Source: Hydractinia symbiolongicarpus (Eukaryota > Cnidaria > Hydrozoa > Anthoathecata > Hydractiniidae). From it: DNA of 64,000 bases. The position numbers and the translations under genes were made by a program. Below are positions 54,055 through 64,000 of the stretch, piece after piece; the stretch's first letter is position 1, and every line of letters starts with the position of its first letter. The notes beneath the pieces were generated by a model, which was given only the letters and a program-made list of their open reading frames with translations, had not been told where the DNA came from and made no database searches. Where the stretch lies: positions 18,990,001 through 19,054,000 of the forward strand of contig NC_079880.1 in the NCBI RefSeq assembly GCF_029227915.1, in the 5' to 3' direction.

Positions 54055-54393
54055 GATGTGCATATTTTACATGGCTAGCCTCACAAATATCGAGGGATAT
54101 ACCCTGTCTATTATTTCCAGGAGGGGCCATGGCTTAGATGGAGAGTCCTAGAGTATTTAATGCTCATTTTGAGCTACGCAGACCCGATTGGGGCCCGCGC
54201 TCTACTAGACAACTCCCGGCAACATCCAACGGCCCACACAGTGTGCCATCTCTCCAATTTCCCTCACATGGCTTGGGTTAACCCGGGGCTATGGTAACAT
54301 TCACTCGCCCATGTTGAATCGCTGTCAAGAGGAATCGAACCCCGGTCCCCTGCACACAGAGTACGAGAGCTATAACCACTAATCTATGGCGCC
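54055..54393 (-). mobile_element. tRNA-derived SINE, fuller copy (about 340 bp)
   Basis: The minus strand begins GGCGCCATAGATTAGTGGTTAT (tRNA-like acceptor and D-arm) and has a B-box GGGGTTCGATTCCTC. The body is then shared with 19606-19886 (CAAGCCATGTGAGGGAAATT, GTGTGGGCCGTTGGATGTTG, GGAAATAATAGACAGGGTAT) and ends at GAGGCTAGCCATGTAAAATA. A second partial head (TAGGCGCCGTAGATTAGTGT) abuts it at 54394-54413. Confidence 0.8.
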
Positions 54394-54413
54394 TACACTA
54401 ATCTACGGCGCCT

Positions 54414-56858
54414 AGATGCTGGAAATGATTTTGTGAGTATATAGTATATATTATTATCAATTCTTTACCTACTCTGCATGTTAATAAATTTATAAAAATT
54501 ATATTTTCGAAATTATAAATGTAAAAAAGTGTTACATAGCAATGTACCAAGTAACTTTTTAATTTCCTTGCAACATTTACACTCGCAAAAGATTTAAAGA
54601 AAAACATAATTTTTACATTTGTACCATTGTCAGTTTATTTGAAATTTAACACATTTTCCTTGCTTAATTGTTTTGGGTTCCAGAATACTAACACAAATTG
54701 ATAGAAACAATGTATTTCTATTGGAATGAGTAGATACAACACGTTCAGTATGCATAGACTATTTATGGAGATATTTTAGGAATGGGTAGGAATGAAGGTG
54801 CCTCCTTGGTGGTTCGTCATTGCACAAATATATAATGCATATCCTGAGCGTCAGGATATACCCTCACATTCCATAGGCTAGTGATCTTATTAACATTGGC
54901 AATATTAGTACACCAGTTTTTTAAAACATTGTAACCTATAAGTTTATAAAAACAGTTACTAAACCAACCTTCCTAGTAGTGTGTTCAAGTTAGCAATGCA
55001 TTTTAGGATTACAATAAGCATAGCACTGATATATATTTCTGGGTCACAAATTCAGCACTTTGCAGAATGACCAGGGACCCGGAGCCAAAGCGCGAAATGA
55101 AAAGTAATGAGCAAATGCATTCACAGGACAAACTCGTCCACAAATACTGGCTAAATAGATCTTACAGGCTCTTACAGACTTAAAATGAAGTTTTTCAACT
55201 TTGATATGCATGTAAAGAACGTTATTGTCCTATGAACAAAAATCATGTGGTGATAAGTGTGTGAGAGGATCCCATTTGTGTTTGGTAGGACAGATGTACT
55301 TTGATACTGACAATGGATAAAAATGCCAGTAATACTAAGTAAGGCCACATAGCTTTATTGTAGTTAGGAATTGGCTAGCCCCCTAAACAACAAAATCTCA
55401 GATAGATGAGCTGGAGTAATTGGTAGGCAAAGTACAAATATGTTAGGCAAACTTCTTTCTAAGCAGTTGGTTGATCCTGGAGTTTAAAATTTCGATAATC
55501 TTTCATTTACAAGGTTTTTTTGAGGTAGAGGAGAATGACGATAAGAACAATTTTTGATTTGTTTAAGATGTAATATATATATACATTAGTTTGTTATAAA
55601 TAGATGCATGTTTAAACATCTATATAATGAAAACTCTTTTCTGTCCCCTTTTTTTTGGTTATGTAAATAAGTTTTTTAATGTTAGATATTATCTCATCCT
55701 GCTCAAATTTCTTTAAAGTTTCTTAAGATTTTTGAATTTCTAAGCCTAAGGTTTCTTATCAAAAACAATAACAACGTGTACAACACATAGTCTATTAATA
55801 TTTGGCATTGTGTTTTGGCCATTAATAACGCTGTCATATTGGACTCCAGCGGGACTCCAGCATTAATAACGCTGTCATATTGGACTCACTCCGTTACATA
55901 TATTTTATTTGTCTAAGCATGCAACAATGAAATTATTTGAATTTTGAATTTTTTGTATTTTGTATAGTGTTATGACTTATTGTCGGAAGAATTAATTTAG
56001 TTGTGTGGGACATAAATTTTTTAAATCTTTCATTTGGAAGACTCTTAATAACATCACCAGTTGCAACAGCCCTAATTGTGAAGTTTTAGCTGACACCCTC
56101 TATATACATTTAGGTTTTTTGCATTAGTTCTTTAAAAGACTATATATAATAATTAATTTTAAAAAAGTGCTTAAAATATATTTGTTGTCATAAGATCAAA
56201 ATTTGCTTTATATTAATTGTCTAAAGTGATTTAAAATCTTATTAAGTTAAAAATCAGTTTTATCAAGTTAAAAGACATGTGGTACCACTTTCAGTTGAGG
56301 GAAAACACAGACTTTTCACAGTCAAACTCTCACAGAAGAAGCTTTGATTTGACAAGAACTACAAGCATCTGAAGTTAAGTAAAGCTAAATTAGCCAAAAC
56401 TCACCTAAAACTACATAATATACCCAGTTTGAAGTTATAGAAAACAAAGATTTTATGAGAAATTCACTCCGATTACACTAAAAATGAGGACCTGTAATTA
56501 GTTAAAGTATCACGTGAAATTTGCTAGCCAGGAGAATCAAATTTATTCAATATTATAAAATTTTGTTAAGACATTACACAATTTCCCAAAATCTTTCTAC
56601 ATATACAAGCCGTTGAAATACCAAAATTTGTGAAATTTAATTTGTTCAAAGTATATACAAGGATCAGGTAATGTCTTAAAAAGTAGTTCTCATCAAAGTT
56701 AAAATTTCTTTTAAAAAATCAGTTCTCTTAAAAAATTAGTTCCCTTGATTTTTGTTTGTTAACCATATGATGAACCTGTTCAAAGTTTAAAACTGTGTGT
56801 CAGCATATGTTAACTGTTAATAATAGTGAAGTATAAATTTAACAGCTATTAAGAAATC
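54414..56858. other. No gene seen; TMEM205 upstream region
   Basis: AT-rich. Contains the short duplication at 55820-55887. The TMEM205 promoter presumably lies near its 3' end, but no clear TATA or initiator was identified. Confidence 0.45.
55820..55887. repeat. 27-bp direct duplication, 41-bp spacing
   Basis: CATTAATAACGCTGTCATAT plus TGGACTC at 55820-55846 recurs at 55861-55887. Confidence 0.9.
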
Positions 56859-59090
56859 ATGGGAAACACGGTATCACAGATGATTCCATTGTCGTATCAA
56901 AAAGGAACTGCTGTTGCATTTGCTGTTGGTTTAACTGCAGTTGCTCATTATGTTCCATCAGAAGAAGAAGGAGTGATGATGTCATTGTCCAATCTCGCCT
57001 ATCTTGGGTCTTTTTCGCTGTGGTTTGGAATGCAGTTCTGGGTCACTTTTGTTGCTGGTAAGTGTTGCTGCCTAGTGCTTAGGTTACTAAAAGTGCAGCG
57101 AATTTTCCATGTATCACCACATATTCAGTCACTTTAAATAAAAATTAAGCAAAAATGTGCATGTTTTTTTTGAAATTTCACTTAATTTCTGAGGATAAAT
57201 TAGCACCAAACAATATTTGTAACTGTAAGTTTTTCCTCTTAACTTGATTCTGCAGTACGTTTTTGCAAAAAACGTTTTTTAGCAATTTTTTATACTTGGA
57301 TTAAAAATTATGGGTTGGGATAAATATTTGTTTTAATGTTTTTTAGGTCTAACAAAGTTAAAGATTTTGCCAAGACATTGGTTTGGAAAAGTCCAAACTG
57401 CTTTATTTCATAAGTTTATGATGGGTGGGATTCTTTTGAATGGTACAATGTTATCCACATTTATAATAAGACATCCATTTGATACTTGGAAAGATGACAC
57501 TTTGTATATGGTAGGTAAAAAAATACTAAATTTTTGCGCAAATACTTTTAATTTACAGGATTATAGAATTTTGGAAGTAAGAGTCAGGAACTTTAACTAT
57601 TTTGCACAAAGTATAAGAATATATAGTTGTTGACCCAGTCAAATAATTTTCACTAATTTTTATTTATACTTTTAATGCAAACAATATGGAGTATGAAACT
57701 GAGAACATTCAATGAGAATATTCTAATTTAATGAAGAAAACAATATAGCAACAAATCAAACAAGAATTTCTGCCCAAATTGACTAAATGTTTAAAAAGCT
57801 TGGGTAAGCTTGTATAAGCCCTATATGTTTACTTACAAAATTTGATTGCAAACCGACGTGCAGATCCCAAGTTATGAGTTCGTCAGAAAAAAATTAAGAG
57901 GCCTGGGAGGAGCAAGCGAGTGTCATTTTGGCAAAAAAATTATGTTAATCAATTAACCTTTATAATATCTATACATTCATAAAGTTTGAATGCACACCCC
58001 TTAACAGGTCAAATTTACTGATGAAAGGAATTGCCCAAATTTGCTATTATTGAAATATGACATCATAATTCATGCAGCATAATTAAATCTGAAGTTCTTT
58101 AAATGTGAATATCTTAAGAACGAAAAGAGCTTTAAAATTTAAATTTAAAAAGACTTGTTAGCTAACTTTTTAAGCTCTATAATGTAAGTCCAACATCATT
58201 TTATACCTTGGGTTCCTTTTAAAGAAGTAGCATTAATTTTTTTGCAGTACGTTCGTCATATCTACATTCTTGTAATGAGATTTAAGTTAAATAAGTATAA
58301 AATTTCGGTCTAAAATATAACTCGAAAATGAGGAAAATGTTATGAATTTTGATCCAAAAAATGCCATGAGAATATGGACTTCATATTAACCAAACACAAT
58401 ATGGGTAATATTGGCCGAAAGAACCAGCAAAAAGCTTCTTATCATCAGGAAATCAGAAAAGTTAAGGTGGCAAAAACTGTGCTGGGTCAAAATTCTGACG
58501 GTGCTATTACTCTTTGCTCACGTGGTCAATATTGGGAAATATTTTGTTTTTAGTGAGAATGGTTTAACTCATCTGAACAAATATAATTAATTCTTGTGTT
58601 ATTTTAGAGGGTAACATGTGGTCATTGGTTGATTGTAATTCGGGGTTTGCTGTGAGGTGGATTTGAATTTTAGGGATTTGCTCGGACATTTGTGTGCATC
58701 TAAGCTTTACTGTGAGAAAAATTAAATTAGATGAAAGCTAAGTAACTAGGATAGGGTGCTCTATATTTATGTATGAATTATTTGTATTTTTTGTTGTCCA
58801 TTTAGGGGAGTGGATTGATATTCAGCAACATAATGGCAGGTATCAGTGGCCTTCTGATAGAACCCAGGGTTGCGAAACATGTTGAAGACATGCACAAGTA
58901 CGAGAAAGAAGAGGGGTATGGTGACGAGATTGGTCCAATCAAGAGTGGCGCAATTCTGGAGGATCCGAAATACCAAGAAATGAAGAGCACGTTTTTTAAG
59001 ATGCATGGAATTTCGACTGTATTGAATTTGGTCGGGTTCGTTGTGTCTGGTGCTCACTTGTGGTTTTTGGCGAGAAAGTTGCATGTTTAA
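56859..59090 (+). CDS. TMEM205: Transmembrane protein 205 orthologue (three exons)
   Basis: Exons are 56859-57057, 57347-57510 and 58806-59090, with GT-AG introns and compatible phases, giving 215 residues. TMEM205 is a small multi-pass membrane (DUF4149-type) protein of vesicle/plasma membranes, linked in vertebrates to vesicle traffic and cisplatin resistance. Evidence: membrane segments at about 20-36 and 46-66 with WFGMQFWVTFVAG; KILPRHWFGKVQTALF; a hydrophobic segment MMGGILLNGTMLSTFII; LIFSNIMAGISGLLIEPR; HVEDMHKYEKEEGYGDE; DPKYQEMKSTFFKMHGISTV and a final helix. The N-terminus MGNTVSQ fits an N-myristoylation consensus, unexpected for this family. An alternative donor at 57515 does not keep phase. 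Confidence 0.9.
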
Positions 59091-59096
59091 ATTTCC

Positions 59097-59102
59097 AATA
59101 AA
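59097..59102 (+). promoter_or_regulatory. Poly(A) signal AATAAA of TMEM205
   Basis: AATAAA begins seven bases after the stop codon, so the 3' UTR would be very short. Confidence 0.7.
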
Positions 59103-61059
59103 TTTCATGCTTTACACATGGTTCCTACTTTATTATCGTTGTCTTGTTTCATTGTAGCAACTTTTTAGATTTTTGTTTTGTTGTTTATTTGATTTTATTT
59201 GGATTTACATGCCACAATGCATTGATTAAGTAAATATTCACTATTCGCAAGAGCAGCTCCTTTTATGTATTGAGGTTGTTGTCACTGTAATAAGGACTCA
59301 ATCATAACGGTCACCCTTTTTCTTAAAGACCTGGTGATAATGGTCAAATTTGTTAGGTGCATTGTGGCATGCGAAGTATCGGATATTTTGGCTTTCCTTT
59401 TCCACGGCGTGATTTCTTTTCAATTTGTTATTTTCTTAAAATAGATTTATTATTTAGATTATATTCGATTTTTATTTATACATTTTTTTAAGTTTAAGCA
59501 AAAACATTTAGCTGTAAGGTATAATTAATGAAAACGTTTTTGGCTTTAAAATGCAGGTCATTTTAGCTGACTACAGATTTGAACTGAAAGTTATTAAGTT
59601 TCAGTTCATTTAGTTTCTAACAGGGTTACTTTCCTTGAGATTATTTTAATATTCTCTTAAATTTTTTGTCAAAACAAGAAGTAATGAGCAAGAAAGGCCG
59701 TCAAGTTTTGTATTTTATATTGCTTAGAAATTATTTAAACTGGTCAATTTTTCTGTTTTGTTAGAAATTTAGGACACTGTTTTAATAATTTAAAAGATTC
59801 CATTGTTGATGCAAACACAAACTAAAAAATTTTCAGTTTTAACTGCAACTGAAGGAGTTGTTTAAGTAAAAAAGCGAAATGATTTCAACATTCGCAGTAC
59901 TTTTGCTTTGTAGATATTATGTGTGTATTCTTCAAGATTTAGCGTATTTTTGCAATCTGTGTGTGTGTGTTCATCAGCATGTATGCGTGTGTGTTTTTAT
60001 CAGCATGTATGCGTGTGTGTTTTGGAATGGTAATGTTTCATTCTTTAAGAATCATGTTGTTTTCTTTGTTTACCGTAAATGCAATCAACGCCCCTAAGTT
60101 TATCTATTTACTATCTGTGTTATGTTTCTGCGTCTTTTAAAACTACTGTATTTTCCAAAACTATGCACGCTTGCAAATATCTTCTTTAAAGCAGTGTTTA
60201 TATTTCTTGAATCTTCTCCAAATCTTGTTCATTATCCAAGTTATTATCTCTACTCTCCACATTTGCTTTAGGGAATTTTTAGAGTTACTGGGTGCAGGCA
60301 TTTAAAAATTATCATTTTTTTATGAGCATCGTATTGTCAAGCTTCAATGTAATGTTTTTATGTTTTAAAACAATCACTTTCTCAGTTTTTTGCTATATTA
60401 TCTCATCTTTCACTTTTATGGAGATTTTGAGCTCATGAATCAAAAAAATCTCTCTGACTTTCTGTTTCACTCGTTGTTGTTTTTTATCATATTGTGTCTT
60501 CCAAGTTGGTGAAAGAAATGGATTAAATGCGTAAATTATTTTAACATTTAAAAGCTGAAGTTATAAAAAGTATGATAGCGGTCGTATATTTCAAGCCTTC
60601 ATGGATTTTTCCTTGCTTTTTAATTTATATATTTTTTATTTACTTCGTTTTACACTTCTAGTTATGCAATTTTTTTTGGCTATCAAACCCGCATAATAAA
60701 ACTGCAGTTATAATATTTTAGAAATACCACACGACAAGCATGGTCACACGCATTGAAGCTACATACATCCTGTGACATCTTTCTGTGAACCCATCATGGT
60801 GTGACAAATTTGTTTTGTAAGTCACGACAAATCTATTCCTAAACCTTTATTATTTTGTAGGCAGAATATTCCTGTTTCTTCACCACATTTATTGTATTAT
60901 TATTATTATAAAAACTGGGACAGTATTAACTAGAGTTTAGAGTTGAATATACAGCAGTTTTAAAAGACTCAGAAACAGATACAGTATGTAATGCAGAGAA
61001 GCGTCGATTACATTTATAAAGATGGGAAAACTGTGAATTTTTTTGTTTAGGTAGCAAAA
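59103..61059. other. No gene seen between TMEM205 and SWSAP1
   Basis: Contains the TG-rich minisatellite at 59957-60024. TTTTTTGTTTAG ending at 61050 resembles a splice acceptor and may end a 5'-UTR intron of SWSAP1. Confidence 0.45.
59957..60024. repeat. TG run and 26-bp minisatellite
   Basis: A (TG)n run followed by two copies of ATCAGCATGTATGCGTGTGT plus T-rich tail, 26-bp period. Confidence 0.9.
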
Positions 61060-62261
61060 ATGGATAGCATACAGTATGGCGCCCTTCGAAACATGTTATT
61101 GCTCGACTTGCTGGAAGGTGAACGCAGTATCAGCAACGCGTTATTTCCCGACCACAACAACTCCAACCATCTGCTGGCTGGACCAGCGAGGTGTGGAAAA
61201 ACATCTTTGCTATTCGAATGCGCTTTTTACGCGGCTGAAAACAACATAAATGTTTTGTTTATCACTCGGCGGAAGTTAAAGGAACTACCAAGGTTTGTTG
61301 ATGAACGTAACCAACCTAATTTCCAGACTCTAAAGCTGATCGAGATTGTGTATCCAGCGACGGCTAAAGAATACTTGAAATTTATATCCACGTGCCATCT
61401 GAAAAATAAAAAGTACGGACTTATTTTGGTTGACAATTTGGATGCGTTTTACAGGGAGTCAGCCACGGTCAATATTAAAATGGCAGCTAAGCTGTGCGCA
61501 CATACGTATGATACCATCACACATCTAAGAAAGGAAGGGTAGGGATTGCTTCTTTGTTTTTCTCTTTCTTACCACATTAAGATTTGTGGCTAGATTTTTA
61601 ATGAGATTGCTCTCCACTCTTAGATTATTTTCTCTTCGAATTTTTAAACGTTTCATTTTCCGCACAATTATTTAAGTTGTGGTTGTCTATGGGGGAGCTC
61701 TGTCTGTCGCTATTTAGCGTGTTATATTTTAAAGAGATGATTTGTTAGATTTTTGACCAGGATGATTGAAAGAATAATCGTTTCGAGATGGCAATGATAT
61801 AGGGTCCACACTATACATGGTTTTCCGTAGGGCTAGAAAATGTTGCAGAATGAACTGTGTTTACGTTTATAAAATTTAATTGTGGGTAAATCTTTTTTAT
61901 TTTTCAAAATTATCAGGGGATAGCACTCTGTTACGAACCTGGTGTTGAAGCGAAAAATAGGATATAATATGTTTTGTAGCATTCCTCAAAAAAATGTATT
62001 TAAATTTTCTATACTCTTCTCCGCAGATGTGCTACGTTCTTGTTGTGTTCCGTAACAACGCGTCCAAACGCTTATCAAGATGGAGCGTTAGACGTTCTGC
62101 AGAATTGGCTGGGTAATCTTCTACTTGTTTATCCCCATCATAGTGGAGATGGGTTTGTTATTAAAAGCGAAAGCAAATACGTTGAACATGAATCAAATGA
62201 TGACGTCAGCATTCAAGGCGTTCGAGCTATTTTTAGAGACGATAAAATATATTTACAATGA
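61060..62261 (+). CDS. SWSAP1: SWSAP1 orthologue, RecA-like partner of SWIM-domain SWS1 (two exons)
   Basis: Exon 1 is 61060-61538 and exon 2 is 62027-62261 (GT...CCGCAG, phase 2), giving 237 residues, close to the usual length of about 230. SWSAP1 forms the Shu complex with SWS1/ZSWIM7, promoting RAD51/DMC1 loading in homologous recombination and meiosis. Evidence: degenerate RecA fold with Walker A LLAGPARCGKTSLLF (Lys 47), VLFITRRKLKELPRF, LIEIVYPATAKEYLKFI, and Walker B-like YGLILVDNLDAFY (about 118-130). Exon 2 has CATFLLCSVTTRP and WLGNLLLVYP. The ATG follows a possible acceptor (TTTAG, 61046-61050), so a 5'-UTR intron is likely. No AATAAA was found close downstream. Confidence 0.8.
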
Positions 62262-63074
62262 AACCGGTTGCCGAAAATACATTATTTAGTTTTATCGGAT
62301 GTTATTATTATTATTTTTTATTTGCTTTGCTGTTAAATATAAGTTATAATTGAAGCTAATTTACAGTCTACCTTTTTTATAATGCAGGTTTAATGACAAG
62401 GGGAATAGTGACGAAGTTTATATGCAAATTTTTAAATTTCAAATTTTTTTGTCTGTCCAGTCATTTAAATCCTAAGCACTTACTTTATATGTAAACGTTC
62501 TAGGCGCATTTCACAACGTTTGGAAGTTAGTACGCGCTAGCACGCGCTTTCGAAAATAACTCGTTTTGACTCTCAATTTTATAAGTGCCCCCTGAAAGCG
62601 CCCAGGCGATTATTGAAGGTACAATATTAAGTTTGAAACAAAGCCGGTGAGCGGGCGGTTATTAGAAAAAACAAATTCACTTTATGACATCAAATAATCG
62701 CCCGGGAAGGTACTAGAATTTAAATATAGTGTATATATTTTTTAATGACCGCCCCTAAAAATTTAGAAAAAAAATTATAAGCGCCCGACGGTTAAGTAAA
62801 CACAGCATTCCAAAATATTTCCTTTTAAAATTTGCTTTGTATTAATGTTTTATATGTTTATATTAAAATAGTGATTGTCATGTCTCGCTGGTGTGAGCAA
62901 CAAATTTATGTGTGAGATAAAAGAGGTAAAATGCTTGCCCTGCCTACCCTTTACCATTTATATACAGAGAGATGTACTAAATTCATATTTGCGTGGTCTT
63001 GGGAAAAAAATAAGCTAAAACGAAAACAAACAGATGAAAATCATGTGAATGTTTACACTTAAAGTTTACAAATA
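62262..63074. other. No gene seen; repeat-like GC motifs
   Basis: 62570-62800 contains several GGGCGGTTATTA/AATCGCCCG motifs in both orientations, probably a decayed inverted-repeat element; exact ends are unclear. Confidence 0.4.
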
Positions 63075-63512
63075 TCATGACGGCATACATTCACGCACTT
63101 TTGTACGAAATGTAAATACTTGACATATTCCGTGGACGTTACATATTGTTATGTCGTACGACTTTGTACCGTCAGCATTACAGGCGGTCGGTAAAGAGTT
63201 GAAAATAAGTATAGAGTTATCGTCGTTGTTTCCAGTGTCGCTTCTCAGACGCTGCTGTGCCTTCAACGCAATTCGTTTTAATTTGACAAACATCTTCTTA
63301 TCCCATGGCCGAGGCAAGTAATTGGGATTCAACTCTTTTGTTAAATCGCCAAGATCTATTTTTTTCATTTTTATATTGACGTCATCTTTTATATTTATAA
63401 CAGCAACGGCATCATCATGATTGGCGGACACCATCGAACTTCTCCCCGGGACTTTGTGATGTGCCGCTAAAGTAAGTGTGACCATAACTGTTATGATTTG
63501 AAGGAATGCCAT
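63075..63512 (-). CDS. Secreted protein of unknown family, 145 residues
   Basis: A single uninterrupted frame with ATG in a good context (GGAAATGG) and a TGA stop. Residues 1-17 (MAFLQIITVMVTLTLAA) form a signal peptide. The middle is charged, with KELNPNYLPRPWDKK and a Lys-rich helix. The C-terminus holds four Cys at 111, 124, 130 and 142 (CNADGTKSYDITICNVHGIC followed by C-x11-C), consistent with two disulfides. No internal repeats or dibasic peptide cassettes. I do not recognise the family. It is convergent with SWSAP1; upstream exons beyond the window edge cannot be excluded, but the signal peptide argues for a complete protein. Confidence 0.65.
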   Translation of the reverse strand: MAFLQIITVMVTLTLAAHHKVPGRSSMVSANHDDAVAVINIKDDVNIKMKKIDLGDLTKELNPNYLPRPWDKKMFVKLKRIALKAQQRLRSDTGNNDDNSILIFNSLPTACNADGTKSYDITICNVHGICQVFTFRTKVRECMPS

Positions 63513-64000
63513 TTCCTTTTATCTATATTCATAAAAATAAATTATCATTTCATCACTTATAAATCAATAAATCATCAGTTTATTACTAAAGCGTTATTTA
63601 CAATCAAAGTTACTTGGCAATGCAGTTCAGAAAATATGATATATCAACAGAGGATTCTGTGCAATGCTGAAAGATGAATAGAACTGTCGTAAGAGTTTGT
63701 ACCTGGAAAAGAATTGTCAAATACTCCTAGAAAAATATCTATTAGTTCATACATAAGGGTAGGAAAGAAATCCGTTCGGCTTGAGTAATTTTGACAGTTC
63801 ACCTACTCACATTAGCCAACTTTAGAGTAACAAAAGTTGGAATAAAATTTATCCAAAAGTCTTTTATTAAAGTTACCAGAATGCCACACAAAAACACCTT
63901 TAAAACGTACAGTGATACAGGCATTTAGGCTCTTTTTCCACTAGGAAAAACTAGAGCAAAAAGCAAGAAAATGGAATCACGCTTTTTTAGCAAAAAAAAT
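63513..64000. other. 5' flank of the secreted-protein gene
   Basis: No gene seen; should contain the minus-strand promoter. AT-rich. Confidence 0.45.

Overview
This is an AT-rich metazoan nuclear window, most likely from a cnidarian and probably a hydrozoan. The case rests on short intron-containing genes with animal orthologues (TMEM205, SWSAP1) and on transposon protein families that I associate with cnidarian genomes. There is no operon structure, rRNA, CRISPR array or intact tRNA gene. I inferred splice sites by eye from GT/AG, phase and homology.

Bases 1-45,000 are almost entirely nested mobile DNA. In order: (i) a reverse-transcriptase fragment (1-310). (ii) A Tigger-like MITE, then a nearly complete 2.56-kb pogo-type transposon (1130-3685) with TA target duplications, a DDD transposase and a divergently transcribed second gene encoding a HIRAN-like protein. 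(iii) A nearly intact 8.9-kb Helentron on the minus strand (4481-13391, bounded by a 20-bp inverted repeat). It encodes a tegument/OTU-like cysteine protease, a HUH Rep/helicase, an EEP endonuclease and a spliced RPA-like protein, and its main frame is broken by only two stop codons. (iv) The 3' part of an RLE-type non-LTR retroelement whose C-terminus runs on into a USP-type deubiquitinase (14815-17377). This may be the other half of the fragment in (i). (v) Broken genes: a PIN-like/CXC protein, a C2H2 finger protein, a DDE transposase and a Crypton-like zinc-finger protein, together with SINEs and foldback elements. (vi) A second, more damaged Helentron (main frame 34934-41691, minus). Its N-terminus carries a 2A ribosome-skipping motif, its helicase holds a 470-bp tandem duplication, and its RPA gene is probably the pair of exons at 31336-27612. 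(vii) A decayed Polinton/Maverick-like element (about 42300-45000) with double-jelly-roll capsid and integrase remnants and a repeated zinc-knuckle-like protein.

From 45,700 onwards the window looks like host DNA. It holds a three-exon gene for a small secreted 8-cysteine peptide (minus, 47317-45746), a long gene-poor stretch with tandem duplications, a 141-bp mini-Helitron and a tRNA-derived SINE, then TMEM205 (56859-59090, plus), SWSAP1 (61060-62261, plus) and a secreted 145-residue protein of unknown family (63512-63075, minus).

Three points stand out. The mobile elements have captured protein-processing domains (USP, tegument/OTU-like protease, 2A) and DNA-end-binding domains (HIRAN, RPA). 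Three near-loopless perfect inverted repeats look like template-switch scars. The two Helentrons have complementary lesions, so each shows what the other has lost.
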